Position numbers and translations under genes: made by a program
Notes under the pieces: model-generated
The model's input: the letters and a program-made list of their open reading frames with translations, nothing else
Told to the model about the DNA's origin: nothing
Databases searched by the model: none
DNA from: Oscillospiraceae bacterium
GTDB lineage: Bacteria > Bacillota > Clostridia > Oscillospirales > Ruminococcaceae
Length of the DNA: 64,000 nucleotides
Direction: 5' to 3'
NCBI GenBank assembly: GCA_022800935.1
Contig: JAAWRH010000016.1
Coordinates: forward strand, 1 to 64,000
Shown here: positions 42,122 to 50,605 of the stretch, piece after piece
Numbering within the stretch: the first letter of the stretch is position 1
How the letters are laid out: each line of letters opens with the position of its first letter

Positions 42122-42948
42122 CGCGCCGGAATACGAATTCCCTTTGGTTTTTGCTGCTCTGCGCCCTTTCGATTGTATTTCTGGCCCCCATTGTGATTGT
42201 TCTGTACAACTCCCTTAAGGGGCAGTTCTACATCTCCGGGGCTCCCTTTGCCTTTCCCAATGCCCAGACCTTTTCCGGGCTGAAAAACTATGTGAACGGT
42301 GTGGAGAAGATACGGTTTTTCCAGGCCTTCGGATATTCGCTGTTCATCACAGTGTTTTCGGTGGGGGCGATTGTGCTGTTCACTTCTATGACCGCCTGGT
42401 ATCTGGTGCGGGTCAAGAGCTGGTTTACCAGCGCGCTGTACTACCTCTTTGTCTTCAGTATGATTGTCCCCTTCCAGATGGTGATGTTCACCATGTCCAA
42501 GACCATCAACGTCCTGCGGCTGGACAACCCTGTGGGGCTGGTTGTGGTTTACCTGGGATTCGGGGCCGGGCTGTCGGTGTTTTTGTTCGCGGGATTTATC
42601 CGCGGGGTACCCCTGGAGATTGAGGAGGCGGCGGTCATCGACGGCAGCGGGCCGGTGCAGACCTTTTTCCAGATTGTCTTCCCCATTCTGCGGCCTACCG
42701 CCATCACGGTGGCCATTCTCAACGCCATGTGGATTTGGAACGACTACCTCCTCCCCTATCTTTCCATCGGCAGCAAATACCGGACCATACCGGTGGCGGT
42801 GCAGTATTTGCAGGGGGGCTACGGTTCCAGGGACATGGGGGCGCTGATGGCCATGCTGATACTGGCGATTATCCCCATTATCGTGTTTTACCTTGTCTGC
42901 CAGAAGTATATTATCCGCGGAGTGGTCGCGGGGGCGGTTAAGGGATAG
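42118..42948 (+). CDS. Sugar ABC transporter permease (MalG type)
   Basis: A 276-residue permease starting at GTG 42118, overlapping the upstream stop. Six helices, EAA loop (PLEIEEAAVIDGSGPVQTFF) and the typical end YIIRGVVAGAVKG. No ATPase gene follows. As with the locus at 18-22 kb, energy is probably supplied by a common MsmX/UgpC-type ATPase encoded elsewhere. A strong terminator lies 48 bp downstream. Confidence 0.92.
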   Translation: MTRRNTNSLWFLLLCALSIVFLAPIVIVLYNSLKGQFYISGAPFAFPNAQTFSGLKNYVNGVEKIRFFQAFGYSLFITVFSVGAIVLFTSMTAWYLVRVKSWFTSALYYLFVFSMIVPFQMVMFTMSKTINVLRLDNPVGLVVVYLGFGAGLSVFLFAGFIRGVPLEIEEAAVIDGSGPVQTFFQIVFPILRPTAITVAILNAMWIWNDYLLPYLSIGSKYRTIPVAVQYLQGGYGSRDMGALMAMLILAIIPIIVFYLVCQKYIIRGVVAGAVKG

Positions 42949-42996
42949 ACCAGAACCAGACTTTTCTTTCTGCTGAATGAGTTTATATCATGAAAA

Positions 42997-43032
42997 GGCC
43001 ACTGTCAAAAAGTACACCTTTTGACAGTGGCC
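42997..43032 (+). terminator. Terminator of the second sugar importer
   Basis: GGCCACTGTCAAAA (42997-43010) and TTTTGACAGTGGCC (43019-43032) form a perfect 14-bp stem with an 8-base loop. Most of the sequence recurs in altered form at 43124-43160. Confidence 0.75.
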
Positions 43033-43129
43033 TATGCTCATATATTAGCACGAAAAAATAGAAAAAACAATACCTGATTCCAGAAAAAAATGGAAAAAAT
43101 ATTTATTTTTATACACATCACTTCCACTG

Positions 43130-43174
43130 TCAAAAGGTGTACCTTTTGATATCTGACAAGTGGTAAACTATGGA
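43130..43174 (+). promoter_or_regulatory. Surface-protein promoter with overlapping palindrome
   Basis: The palindrome TCAAAAGG-TGTA-CCTTTTGA (43130-43149) overlaps a possible -35 box TTGATA (43146-43151). TATGGA follows at 43169-43174 after 17 bp. A regulator bound to the palindrome would block this promoter. Confidence 0.45.
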
Positions 43175-43191
43175 TAACAGAGGAGGACAAC

Positions 43192-46100
43192 ATGAGAAAA
43201 TTCAGAGGAACAATCGGGGCTTTGCTGGTAGCCACCATATTAGCCAGCTCATTCGCTGTCCCGGTTATGGCAGCGGAGGAATTGCCTGACCAACCAGGTG
43301 AGGAACCGGTCATAACGGAACAGGTGGACGTAGAGGAGCCCGAAGAAAAAGAAGAGGAATCTGGTGCCATTGAGGATGAAAATGATTCTGCCCAGGAAGA
43401 CGTTGCAGACGATGGCGAAGACGAAATTCAGGAGGAAGTCACGCCGGATGCGGAGGAAATCCAGGAACCCATTGAGACAAACACCGTTACAGTTGATGAA
43501 GCGGCTATCAGCCCTGCCACAGATATATTGGACGATGAAGCGACAATAGAAAGCCAATCCGGACAACTGCGTGGAAAGGTCATTGTTAAATGTGAAGGGG
43601 AAAAAATCTACGGAAATGTTGAAGTAGGAAAGACTTTGACTGCGGATACCAGCCTGATCACTGCCCCGGAGGGCGCGGAGTTGTCATATCAGTGGTGCCG
43701 CGAGAAGGACGGGACGGAAGAGGAAATTGCAGGAGCGAATGAGGCTTCCTACAAAACTACAGAGGATGATTTTGGTTATGATATTTATGTAAAGGTTACC
43801 TCTGATTTAACAGTTAATGAGATAAGTGCTGGCTGGAATACGGTTTCCAGGCTGTGTTCTGTTATTGTTCAACTTAAGAATGTTCACTATAGCGGTGGCG
43901 GTGGTGCTGTTAAGGAAGAAAATTTAGGCGACGGCTGCACTCGATACACAAATTGGGTCGGAGAAACAAGTACAATCCATCTGGAAGTAGAGTCTCTTAA
44001 AGAAAATGAGACATTTGAGGGCTGGTTTGTAGATGGAGGCACAGAACCTGCTTCTACCGAATCATACTTTACCTATACCTATGGTGACATTGAGAAACTT
44101 GTCGCAAAAGTCACAAAAGAAGGAGAGACACCAACCCCCACCCCCACTAAGGGAGTAACCCTTTCCGGATGGCAGGGAGGATCCAACGCAGTAGTTGGTG
44201 AACCGATTACCGTCGTATTGGGGAGTGACGTTCCGGAAGGAACTATAACCTACCAGTGGATAAAAGACAATGCTCCGATTGAGGGGGCAACTTCTGCTTC
44301 GTATACCCCTGTTGCAGAAGATGAAAATTATCCTCTTTCTGTAGAAGTCACCATTACTCCAGCAGAGGGAGACCCGCTGGTACTTAAAAGTTCCAAGTCT
44401 ACTGTCATAAAATTGTGTGAGCTTATTGTAACATATCGTTTTGGTGGCGGTAGTTCTGGTACGAAGTGTATTTCAGAAGAAAGAATATCAGCTGATATAA
44501 CAAAAAGAGTGTTTAAAACCAGGGCAGGACAGGAAGTCACTCTGATTGCAGGCAGCAGAAATGGGTATAAATTTATAGGCTGGTATGAAGGTGAAAAATG
44601 CGTCTCAACGGATGAAAGACTGATCTATATCTTTGGTTCAACTACATATAAAACCCTTGAAACAAGGTTTGAACAGATTGATACTTATGAACTGACGGTC
44701 AGTGACCCAGGTATTTTTACCCGGAAAGAAGGACAGAGTTCCGGAACCTCGCAGAATATTAGATTGCAGAATAATGGGACTGGACATTTAAATCTGAGCA
44801 TCTCCATTGTGCCTGATAATGATGTCTCCCAGGATGCTTTTATACTTTCTGATGATTCTATGAGAGTGGTGGGCCAGTCTACGGAAACATTACGTGTAAC
44901 CGCTTCGACGGAAAAGGCAGTTGGAGAATACTCTGCCAAGCTGGTTATTACAGATACGGAGCATAATATTCGGATTCAAAAACCTCTTAAATTAAAGGTT
45001 CTATCCGCTGATGCTGCGGAACCTGTCATTACAGCCCGGCTGATAGGAGCTCCCTCAAAAATAAAGCTCAGGGAGTCACTGCCTGAAATGTCTGTTGAAT
45101 TGACCTATAATTATGGCAAGGATGCGGATGGACAGGACATTATTGAAACCCAGACCATAAAGGTAGCATCCAACATGATTTGGGATTATGACAGAAATAC
45201 AGTGGGTAAACAGACAGTTACAATTAACCTCAGCAGTTATAATGCTCGTAATCTGACATTTGATGTAGAAGTTGTAAATTATATCCGTAGCATTAGTTAT
45301 AGGGATAATCATCAATATCAGTGGGGAACAGAAACCACACTGAGAAAAGATGGAATGGTTTCGAGAATCATGGCTGACAGTAGTTTTGGTGATAGGATTT
45401 CAGCCACAGATTCAAGAATCACCTTTGGGCAGCCCGACTTTACAAAGCTGGGAACCCAGGAGACTACAATAACCTATACGGATAATTCCAACCCGGATAT
45501 GCCTATCTCTATTACCAGTTATTTCAAAGTCCATGTAAAGAACGAGAACAAAATCACCAATACCCCTGCTGGCGCTCCTTCTGTCAATGTTGGAACAGCA
45601 ACGCTGAAAAAAGAAAATGGCAGCGAGGTTGCCGCTGACGATGTAAAACTGATTGTAAAGGGTATTGAATCCACAGACCAGGCAAAGGTCGATGAAATTA
45701 TTGACAATACCCCCAATGTAACCGAGGAAAACTCCATGCAGGTTGAAATTCGTCTGGAAACAGACGGAGGTGATGAGGTTCAGCCTGACGGGAGAATTAG
45801 TCTGTTCCTTCCCTATCCCAGCGGAACAAATGCAAACTATACCTTTACATTGATTCACGTTTTGGGCAGCAGCACACAGACCGTAGCTGTTACCAAGGAA
45901 GCCAACGGTATCCGTTTCACCGTCAGCAGCCTCAGCCCCTTTGTCCTCACCTGGCAGGAGGGCAGCGGCAGCGACACCCCTGCTCCGGAACCGGACGACA
46001 CCACAAGCAGCAATAGACCCGGTAACTTTTTCTACAGCGACGATTCGGACGACAGCGACAGTTCCGATAACAGCAGCACCTCTTACACCAAGCCCGCCGC

Positions 46101-46650
46101 CCCGACTTACGGCGACGGCACCTCCAAAAACCTCCGCACCAAGGAGGTAAAGGCTTCCGCCATTTCCAAGGCCGTCAAGCAGAAGGCCGCCGGAAAGACA
46201 GCCAAGCTCTATATTGCCGACAACGCCACCATCGGCAAAGCCGTTATGGGCAAAATGACCGAGCCTGTCACCTTTATGGGGCTGAACTACTATGTCACCC
46301 TGGACCCCGCCAAGATAACTGAGAAGCTGGACATCAAGCTCCGCGTCTATCCCTCCGCCCCCAGGGCGCAGCAGACCTTTGAGAAGTACTTCAAAGAACC
46401 CGTTGCGGCCATCTCCTGCGCACAGCGGGGAAGCTATGGCATGAGGGCATATATCGACATCAAGCCGGATAAGCTCTCCAACATCGACACCGGCAAGCCC
46501 ATGTATGTGTTCTCCTGGAATCCGGAAAAGAATTCCTACAAGAGGGTGGGCACCGCGATTCTGCTGAAAAACGGCTGGATCAGATGCTATACCGACCGGG
46601 GGTATGATCTGGTTGTCTCCAATTTCAGCACATTTACCTCAAAAAAGTAA
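43192..46650 (+). CDS. Large secreted surface protein with Ig-like and InlB-type repeats
   Basis: 1152 residues; ATG follows AGAGGAGGACAAC. The signal peptide is about residues 1-28 (cut near VMAAEE), followed by a very acidic stretch (30-105). Two copies of an Ig-like unit plus an InlB-type unit follow (YQWCREKDG then FEGWFVDGG, near 145-300; YQWIKDNAP then FIGWYEGEK, near 320-490). Further beta-sandwich units (500-870) precede an Asp/Ser linker (about 925-970) and a C-terminal domain of about 180 residues. No LPXTG or SLH motif is seen, so anchoring is unclear. Likely an adhesin or matrix protein. Codon use changes from A+T-rich to G+C-rich near 45.9 kb. Confidence 0.8.
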   Translation: MRKFRGTIGALLVATILASSFAVPVMAAEELPDQPGEEPVITEQVDVEEPEEKEEESGAIEDENDSAQEDVADDGEDEIQEEVTPDAEEIQEPIETNTVTVDEAAISPATDILDDEATIESQSGQLRGKVIVKCEGEKIYGNVEVGKTLTADTSLITAPEGAELSYQWCREKDGTEEEIAGANEASYKTTEDDFGYDIYVKVTSDLTVNEISAGWNTVSRLCSVIVQLKNVHYSGGGGAVKEENLGDGCTRYTNWVGETSTIHLEVESLKENETFEGWFVDGGTEPASTESYFTYTYGDIEKLVAKVTKEGETPTPTPTKGVTLSGWQGGSNAVVGEPITVVLGSDVPEGTITYQWIKDNAPIEGATSASYTPVAEDENYPLSVEVTITPAEGDPLVLKSSKSTVIKLCELIVTYRFGGGSSGTKCISEERISADITKRVFKTRAGQEVTLIAGSRNGYKFIGWYEGEKCVSTDERLIYIFGSTTYKTLETRFEQIDTYELTVSDPGIFTRKEGQSSGTSQNIRLQNNGTGHLNLSISIVPDNDVSQDAFILSDDSMRVVGQSTETLRVTASTEKAVGEYSAKLVITDTEHNIRIQKPLKLKVLSADAAEPVITARLIGAPSKIKLRESLPEMSVELTYNYGKDADGQDIIETQTIKVASNMIWDYDRNTVGKQTVTINLSSYNARNLTFDVEVVNYIRSISYRDNHQYQWGTETTLRKDGMVSRIMADSSFGDRISATDSRITFGQPDFTKLGTQETTITYTDNSNPDMPISITSYFKVHVKNENKITNTPAGAPSVNVGTATLKKENGSEVAADDVKLIVKGIESTDQAKVDEIIDNTPNVTEENSMQVEIRLETDGGDEVQPDGRISLFLPYPSGTNANYTFTLIHVLGSSTQTVAVTKEANGIRFTVSSLSPFVLTWQEGSGSDTPAPEPDDTTSSNRPGNFFYSDDSDDSDSSDNSSTSYTKPAAPTYGDGTSKNLRTKEVKASAISKAVKQKAAGKTAKLYIADNATIGKAVMGKMTEPVTFMGLNYYVTLDPAKITEKLDIKLRVYPSAPRAQQTFEKYFKEPVAAISCAQRGSYGMRAYIDIKPDKLSNIDTGKPMYVFSWNPEKNSYKRVGTAILLKNGWIRCYTDRGYDLVVSNFSTFTSKK

Positions 46651-46682
46651 ATACTATTCCATAACCGTATAGACAAATGAGC

Positions 46683-46723
46683 GGACCGCCTCTGCCTTGT
46701 AGCAGGGGCGGTCCTAATTTTTG
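46683..46723 (+). terminator. Terminator of the surface-protein gene
   Basis: GGACCGCC with TCTGC pairs with GCAGG and GGCGGTCC (46683-46714), followed by TAATTTTT, 32 bp after the stop codon. Confidence 0.8.
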
Positions 46724-46812
46724 CCATTGCTTTTTCCATAAGTATAATAAAAATAGGCTAGGGAGTGAAATAAAATGAAGATTATCAGGCCAGTATTCGA
46801 TTACAGGAGCGT

Positions 46813-47433
46813 TCACCTTCCAACCGATTCGGCCGCTCCCCCCTGAAATCCCGGAACCTTATTCAGCGCGGCTCCAATGACCGACGCCAAGGCGCATTTG
46901 ATCAAATCCCCTGGGATAAAGGGTATCACGGTGGCGGACAGCACCTTTACAAGGGCGGACGGCGCGAGTGCCTGCCCCAAAACCGCCAAGGAAAAGCTCT
47001 GGACGGCGCTTACCTGCTGCTGAATGCTGAACATCAACGTCCCGCAGAGGTCGATTACCACCATTCCCAGCAGAACCGCTGAGAGCATATACCTTGCAAT
47101 ATTGACCTTCTTCCCCTTGGTCAGGGAAATCAGCGGCGCGGCGGCCAAAAAGCCCAAAATGAATCCCCCGGTGGGTCCCGCCAGCCTTGCAATCCCCGCG
47201 GTTCCCCCGGAGAACACCGGCAGTCCCACGCATCCCAGCAGGGTGAAAACCAGAACAGAGAAAAAGGAAGACACCGGAGAGAGGATAAGCCCGATCAGGG
47301 TGACAATCAGCGTCTGAGCGGTGATAACGATGGGGGTAAAGGGAATGGGAAAGGACAGATAAGAGGAAACGCAGAGCAGGGCGGTGCATAGAGCCATTTT
47401 GGTGAGTTCACGGGTGTTCATTTTCGGTTTCAT
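46813..47433 (-). CDS. bioY: Biotin transporter BioY (substrate-specific component)
   Basis: A 206-residue membrane protein with six helices. It shows the BioY motifs LTKMALCTALLCVSSYLSFP, FTPIVITAQTL, and GGTAGIARLAGPTGGFILGF, and the end IPFIPGDLIKCALAS. It binds biotin and works alone or with the ECF module EcfA-A'-T. ATG 47433 follows AAGGAGA. Regulation is well marked: a consensus promoter at 47513-47541 lies between two BirA-type operators, so expression should fall when biotin is plentiful. Confidence 0.96.
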   Translation of the reverse strand: MKPKMNTRELTKMALCTALLCVSSYLSFPIPFTPIVITAQTLIVTLIGLILSPVSSFFSVLVFTLLGCVGLPVFSGGTAGIARLAGPTGGFILGFLAAAPLISLTKGKKVNIARYMLSAVLLGMVVIDLCGTLMFSIQQQVSAVQSFSLAVLGQALAPSALVKVLSATVIPFIPGDLIKCALASVIGAALNKVPGFQGGAAESVGR

Positions 47434-47481
47434 ATCAATTCTCCTTGCTGCTCAAAATAGGTGGGTGGTGGGTCAGGCGTA

Positions 47482-47514
47482 TTGTCAACCATTATTTGAA
47501 TTACTGGTTGACAT
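47482..47514. promoter_or_regulatory. BirA-type operator 1 upstream of bioY
   Basis: TTGTCAACC (47482-47490), 15 bases, then GGTTGACAT (47506-47514). This is the arrangement of biotin-repressor operators in Firmicutes and E. coli. It covers the bioY transcription start and touches the -10 box. Confidence 0.75.
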
Positions 47515-47541
47515 TATAATAAATTTCCGGCAAATTGTCAA
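47513..47541 (-). promoter_or_regulatory. Consensus promoter of bioY
   Basis: Read leftward, TTGACA (47536-47541), exactly 17 bp, TATAAT (47513-47518). Both boxes match the sigma-A consensus perfectly. Leader of about 70 bases. Confidence 0.85.
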
Positions 47542-47565
47542 CTATTTTTTAAAAAGAGTTGACAA
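47535..47565. promoter_or_regulatory. BirA-type operator 2 upstream of bioY
   Basis: TTGTCAAC (47535-47542), 15 bases, then GTTGACAA (47558-47565). One arm contains the -35 box of the bioY promoter. The spacer between the GTTGAC-type arms is two bases shorter than in operator 1. Confidence 0.65.
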
Positions 47566-47611
47566 TTTGCCTTTTTTCATATGACGCGAAAAAAATGCAA
47601 GCAGCTAAACG

Positions 47612-47646
47612 ATTGGTTTAAAATATTCTAAACCAATTAAACCAAT
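47612..47646. promoter_or_regulatory. Repeated half-sites upstream of the XRE-TPR gene
   Basis: ATTGGTTTA (47612-47620) is followed by its inverse TAAACCAAT (47629-47637) and a second direct copy, TAAACCAAT (47638-47646). The three half-sites lie just before a weak extended -10 box (CATAAT, 47676-47681), a likely autoregulatory operator for the XRE protein. Confidence 0.55.
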
Positions 47647-47704
47647 CATACCTTCCATATTGCCGGTTTACATGGCATAATAAATAGTAAAGGAGGCGCA
47701 TACC

Positions 47705-48814
47705 ATGAAACTTTCCCTTTCCCAAAATATCAGCAGGCTCCGAAAGGCCAACTCCATGACCCAGGAACAGCTTGCTGAAGCCTTGGGACTCACCTTTGCC
47801 TCTGTCTCCAAGTGGGAGCGGGGCGTCGCTACCCCGGATTTAAACTATATTGCGGAGATGGCCGACCTCTTCGGCGTGTCTATGGATGTGCTGACAGGCT
47901 ATCAGGTGCGGGACAGCTCCTGCCAGGCCCTGGCGGAGCGCATCCACAGGCTGCAAAAGGAAAAACGCTATGACGAGGCCGCCGCTGAAGCGGAAAAGGC
48001 CCTGATCCGCTATCCCAACGACTTCCGTATCGCCTACCGGTGTGGGGAGATGTACTACCTCAGCGGGTTGGAAACAGGCGGTGACAAAAGATTGGAGCGG
48101 GCCATTGAGCTGCTGGAACGGGCGATATTGCTTCTCCCCCAGAATACCGACCCGGAGATTAACGAGCTCACCATCCGTTCTATCATCGCTCAGGGGTATA
48201 CTGCCCTTGGCCAACGGGAACGGGGAATCGAGCTGATGAAAAAGAACAACGCCGGAGGATTTCTCAATTCCTTTATCGGGCTTTCCTATTCTATGTCGGA
48301 AGCCTACAAGCCGGAGGAGGCGGCCCCCTATCTGACAAGGTCGTTTCTGGACTGTGTCTCCGCCATTACGCGGACTATGACCGGATACGCCAATTATTAC
48401 AGCCGTGTGAAGGACTATCCTTCCGCCCTGGAGGTCTGCCGGTGGCTAGTTGGGTTTTTGGAGTCGGTAAAGGAGACGGAGGATTCGGCTGCCGTAATGG
48501 ACAAGGTGCTCTCGGCGTTTTACGCGGAATGCGCCCACTTCAGCGATATTCTAGGCAGAGCGGAGGAGGTGGAGCCCTATCTCCGCAGGGCATATGCCGT
48601 TGCCAGGCGTTTTGATGCCGCTCCGGTGTATAAAATGGACTGTATCCGGTTCTGGATAGACTGCGGCAAGGATGCAATCGTTTATGACGATATCGGGGCA
48701 TCCGCCATAGACGCCATTGAGCAGCAGCAGTTCCACCAGGGGGACTGGAGCGAGAGAATCCACCGCATATGGAAAAAACTGAAAGAGGATGACAGTACTG
48801 ATGAAGAAAAGTGA
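47705..48814 (+). CDS. XRE regulator with TPR-like C-terminal domain
   Basis: A 369-residue protein. The N-terminal Cro/CI HTH (about 5-62: ISRLRKANSMTQEQLAEALG, SVSKWERGVATPDL) is followed by about 300 residues of helical TPR-like repeats (RYDEAAAEAEKALIRYPND, LERAIELLERAILLLPQN). This architecture is common in Firmicutes regulators that respond to a peptide or internal signal. The last 14 bases overlap the start of an ABC exporter gene, so it probably controls that exporter and itself. ATG 47705 follows AAAGGAGGCG. Confidence 0.88.
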   Translation: MKLSLSQNISRLRKANSMTQEQLAEALGLTFASVSKWERGVATPDLNYIAEMADLFGVSMDVLTGYQVRDSSCQALAERIHRLQKEKRYDEAAAEAEKALIRYPNDFRIAYRCGEMYYLSGLETGGDKRLERAIELLERAILLLPQNTDPEINELTIRSIIAQGYTALGQRERGIELMKKNNAGGFLNSFIGLSYSMSEAYKPEEAAPYLTRSFLDCVSAITRTMTGYANYYSRVKDYPSALEVCRWLVGFLESVKETEDSAAVMDKVLSAFYAECAHFSDILGRAEEVEPYLRRAYAVARRFDAAPVYKMDCIRFWIDCGKDAIVYDDIGASAIDAIEQQQFHQGDWSERIHRIWKKLKEDDSTDEEK

Positions 48815-50522
48815 AAAAACAGATATCCGGCCATATACCCGGCAGTTTTACCGGGGAAACGGCTGGCAGTTTGCCCTGGCTATGGTGCAGACGCTGATGC
48901 TGACCGCGGGGAACCTGGGGATATCCTGGATTCTCCAGCAGATTCTGGACCTGGTGGCAGGGGAGGATACCGGCTTTACCCTGGGGCAGCTTACAATGAT
49001 TACAGGCGGTGTAATTGCCCTGGTTGTGGGGGCGTTTGCCTGTTCCTATTACTCTAAGCCCAGATTTATCGCCAGGGGGATCGGACAGTACAAGGATTAT
49101 GTGTTCCAGCGGATATCCCGCAAGAGCATCTCCGCCTTTTCCGGGGAGAACACCAGCCTGTATATTTCCGCCCTGAGCAACGACGCGGCCGCCATTGAGA
49201 ACGGATATCTGTCCAACGTCTTTGCCATCGTCCGCTCGGCGGTGATGTGCGCCGCGGCGCTGGCGATGATGTTCCTGTATACTCCCCTGCTCACTGTTAC
49301 CGCCATCGGCCTTTCCATGCTCCCCATTCTGGCGTCCGTGGCAGCGGGAGGGCGGGTCGCTGCTGCGCAAAAGAAGGTTTCCGACCTGAATGAGGGCTAT
49401 ATGTCCACCCTCCGGGACAGCCTTTCCGGGTTTTCGGTGGTCAAGTCCTTCCAGGCGGAGGCGCGGATGTGCCGCATCTTTGCCGAAAATGTCAGGCAGC
49501 TTTCCGCCGCCAATGAACGGCGCAGGAAGATATCCATCCTTGTGGAGCTGTTTTCCGCGGTTGCCGGGCTCATGGTGCAGCTGGGGGTGTTCCTTGTGGG
49601 GGCGTTCCTGGCCCTGACCGGCAGAGGGGTGACGGTTGGAACAGTTCTGGTGTTTGTCAATCTGCTGAACTTTGTCCTGTCCCCCATCTCGGAGATTCCC
49701 CAGTATCTGGCGGAATACCGGTCCGCCAGAGGGCTGATCCAAAAGCTGGCCGCCGCCCTGGAGGAAAACGTCCGGGAGGAGGGCGGAGCCGCCAAGAATG
49801 TACTTACCGACAGCATCCGGCTTGACAATCTGTCTTATTCCTATGAACCGGAAAAGCCTGTTTTGCAGGATGTTGACTTCACCTTCCAGGCCGGAAAAAG
49901 CTATGCGGTGGTGGGGGCCTCCGGCAGCGGCAAATCCACCCTGCTGAACCTTCTGATGGCCTCCAGCCACGGCTATTCCGGGAGCATCCGCTTTGACGGC
50001 GCGGAGCTGAAGGATATCCGCAGCGAGGACTTGTATGAGATGATCTCGGTGGTACAGCAGAATGTCTTCATCTTCAATGCCTCCATCCGGGACAACATCA
50101 CCATGTTTTCCGATTTTTCCAGGGACGAGGTGGACCGGGCCATCGCCCTTTCCGGCCTGTCGGAGCTGATTGCTCAGCGTGGGGAGGATTACCTCTGCGG
50201 GGAAAACGGCAGCGGCCTTTCCGGCGGGGAAAAGCAGCGCATCTCCATTGCCCGCAGCCTGCTTAAGAAATCCCAGGTGCTGCTGGTGGACGAGGCCACC
50301 GCTGCCCTGGACCCCCAGACCGCCTTCCAGGTGTCCTGCGCTATTCTTGACCTGGAGGGGCTGACCCGGATTGTCGTCACCCACGCGTTGGAGGAGGCGG
50401 TTCTGAGGCGGTACGACTGCATCCTCACCCTGAAAAACGGCGGGATTGTGGAGTCGGGGAGCTTTGGGGAATTGATGGAGAAAAAGGGGTATTTTTACTC
50501 CTTGTATACGGTTTCCCAGTGA
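48801..50522 (+). CDS. ABC exporter, fused membrane and ATPase domains
   Basis: About 573 residues from ATG 48801 (AAAGAGG 12 bases upstream; ATG 48789 is the alternative). A six-helix type-1 exporter domain (about 20-300) is followed by an ATPase with Walker A GASGSGKST near 372, the Q-loop in VVQQNVFIFNASI, signature LSGGEKQR near 473 and Walker B LLVDEATAALD near 495. Half-transporters of this kind dimerise to export peptides, lipids or drugs. No second half-transporter is adjacent, so a homodimer is likely. Translationally coupled to the upstream regulator. Confidence 0.9.
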   Translation: MKKSEKTDIRPYTRQFYRGNGWQFALAMVQTLMLTAGNLGISWILQQILDLVAGEDTGFTLGQLTMITGGVIALVVGAFACSYYSKPRFIARGIGQYKDYVFQRISRKSISAFSGENTSLYISALSNDAAAIENGYLSNVFAIVRSAVMCAAALAMMFLYTPLLTVTAIGLSMLPILASVAAGGRVAAAQKKVSDLNEGYMSTLRDSLSGFSVVKSFQAEARMCRIFAENVRQLSAANERRRKISILVELFSAVAGLMVQLGVFLVGAFLALTGRGVTVGTVLVFVNLLNFVLSPISEIPQYLAEYRSARGLIQKLAAALEENVREEGGAAKNVLTDSIRLDNLSYSYEPEKPVLQDVDFTFQAGKSYAVVGASGSGKSTLLNLLMASSHGYSGSIRFDGAELKDIRSEDLYEMISVVQQNVFIFNASIRDNITMFSDFSRDEVDRAIALSGLSELIAQRGEDYLCGENGSGLSGGEKQRISIARSLLKKSQVLLVDEATAALDPQTAFQVSCAILDLEGLTRIVVTHALEEAVLRRYDCILTLKNGGIVESGSFGELMEKKGYFYSLYTVSQ

Positions 50523-50551
50523 GGCGTCAATGGAATATGATGGAAAGCAGA

Positions 50552-50576
50552 AAGGAGCGGCAAACCACCGCTCCTT
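50552..50576. terminator. Hairpin between convergent exporter and PTS genes
   Basis: AAGGAGCGG (50552-50560) and CCGCTCCTT (50568-50576), a perfect 9-bp stem with a 7-base loop. The T-tails are poor, so this is a modest terminator for either direction. Confidence 0.55.
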
Positions 50577-50605
50577 CTGTCAAACGCCAGCCAATAAATA
50601 AAAGC

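Noticed and set aside
43192-46650. LPXTG or S-layer anchoring of the large surface protein
   Set aside because: The C-terminus has no LPXTG, no membrane helix and no SLH repeat.
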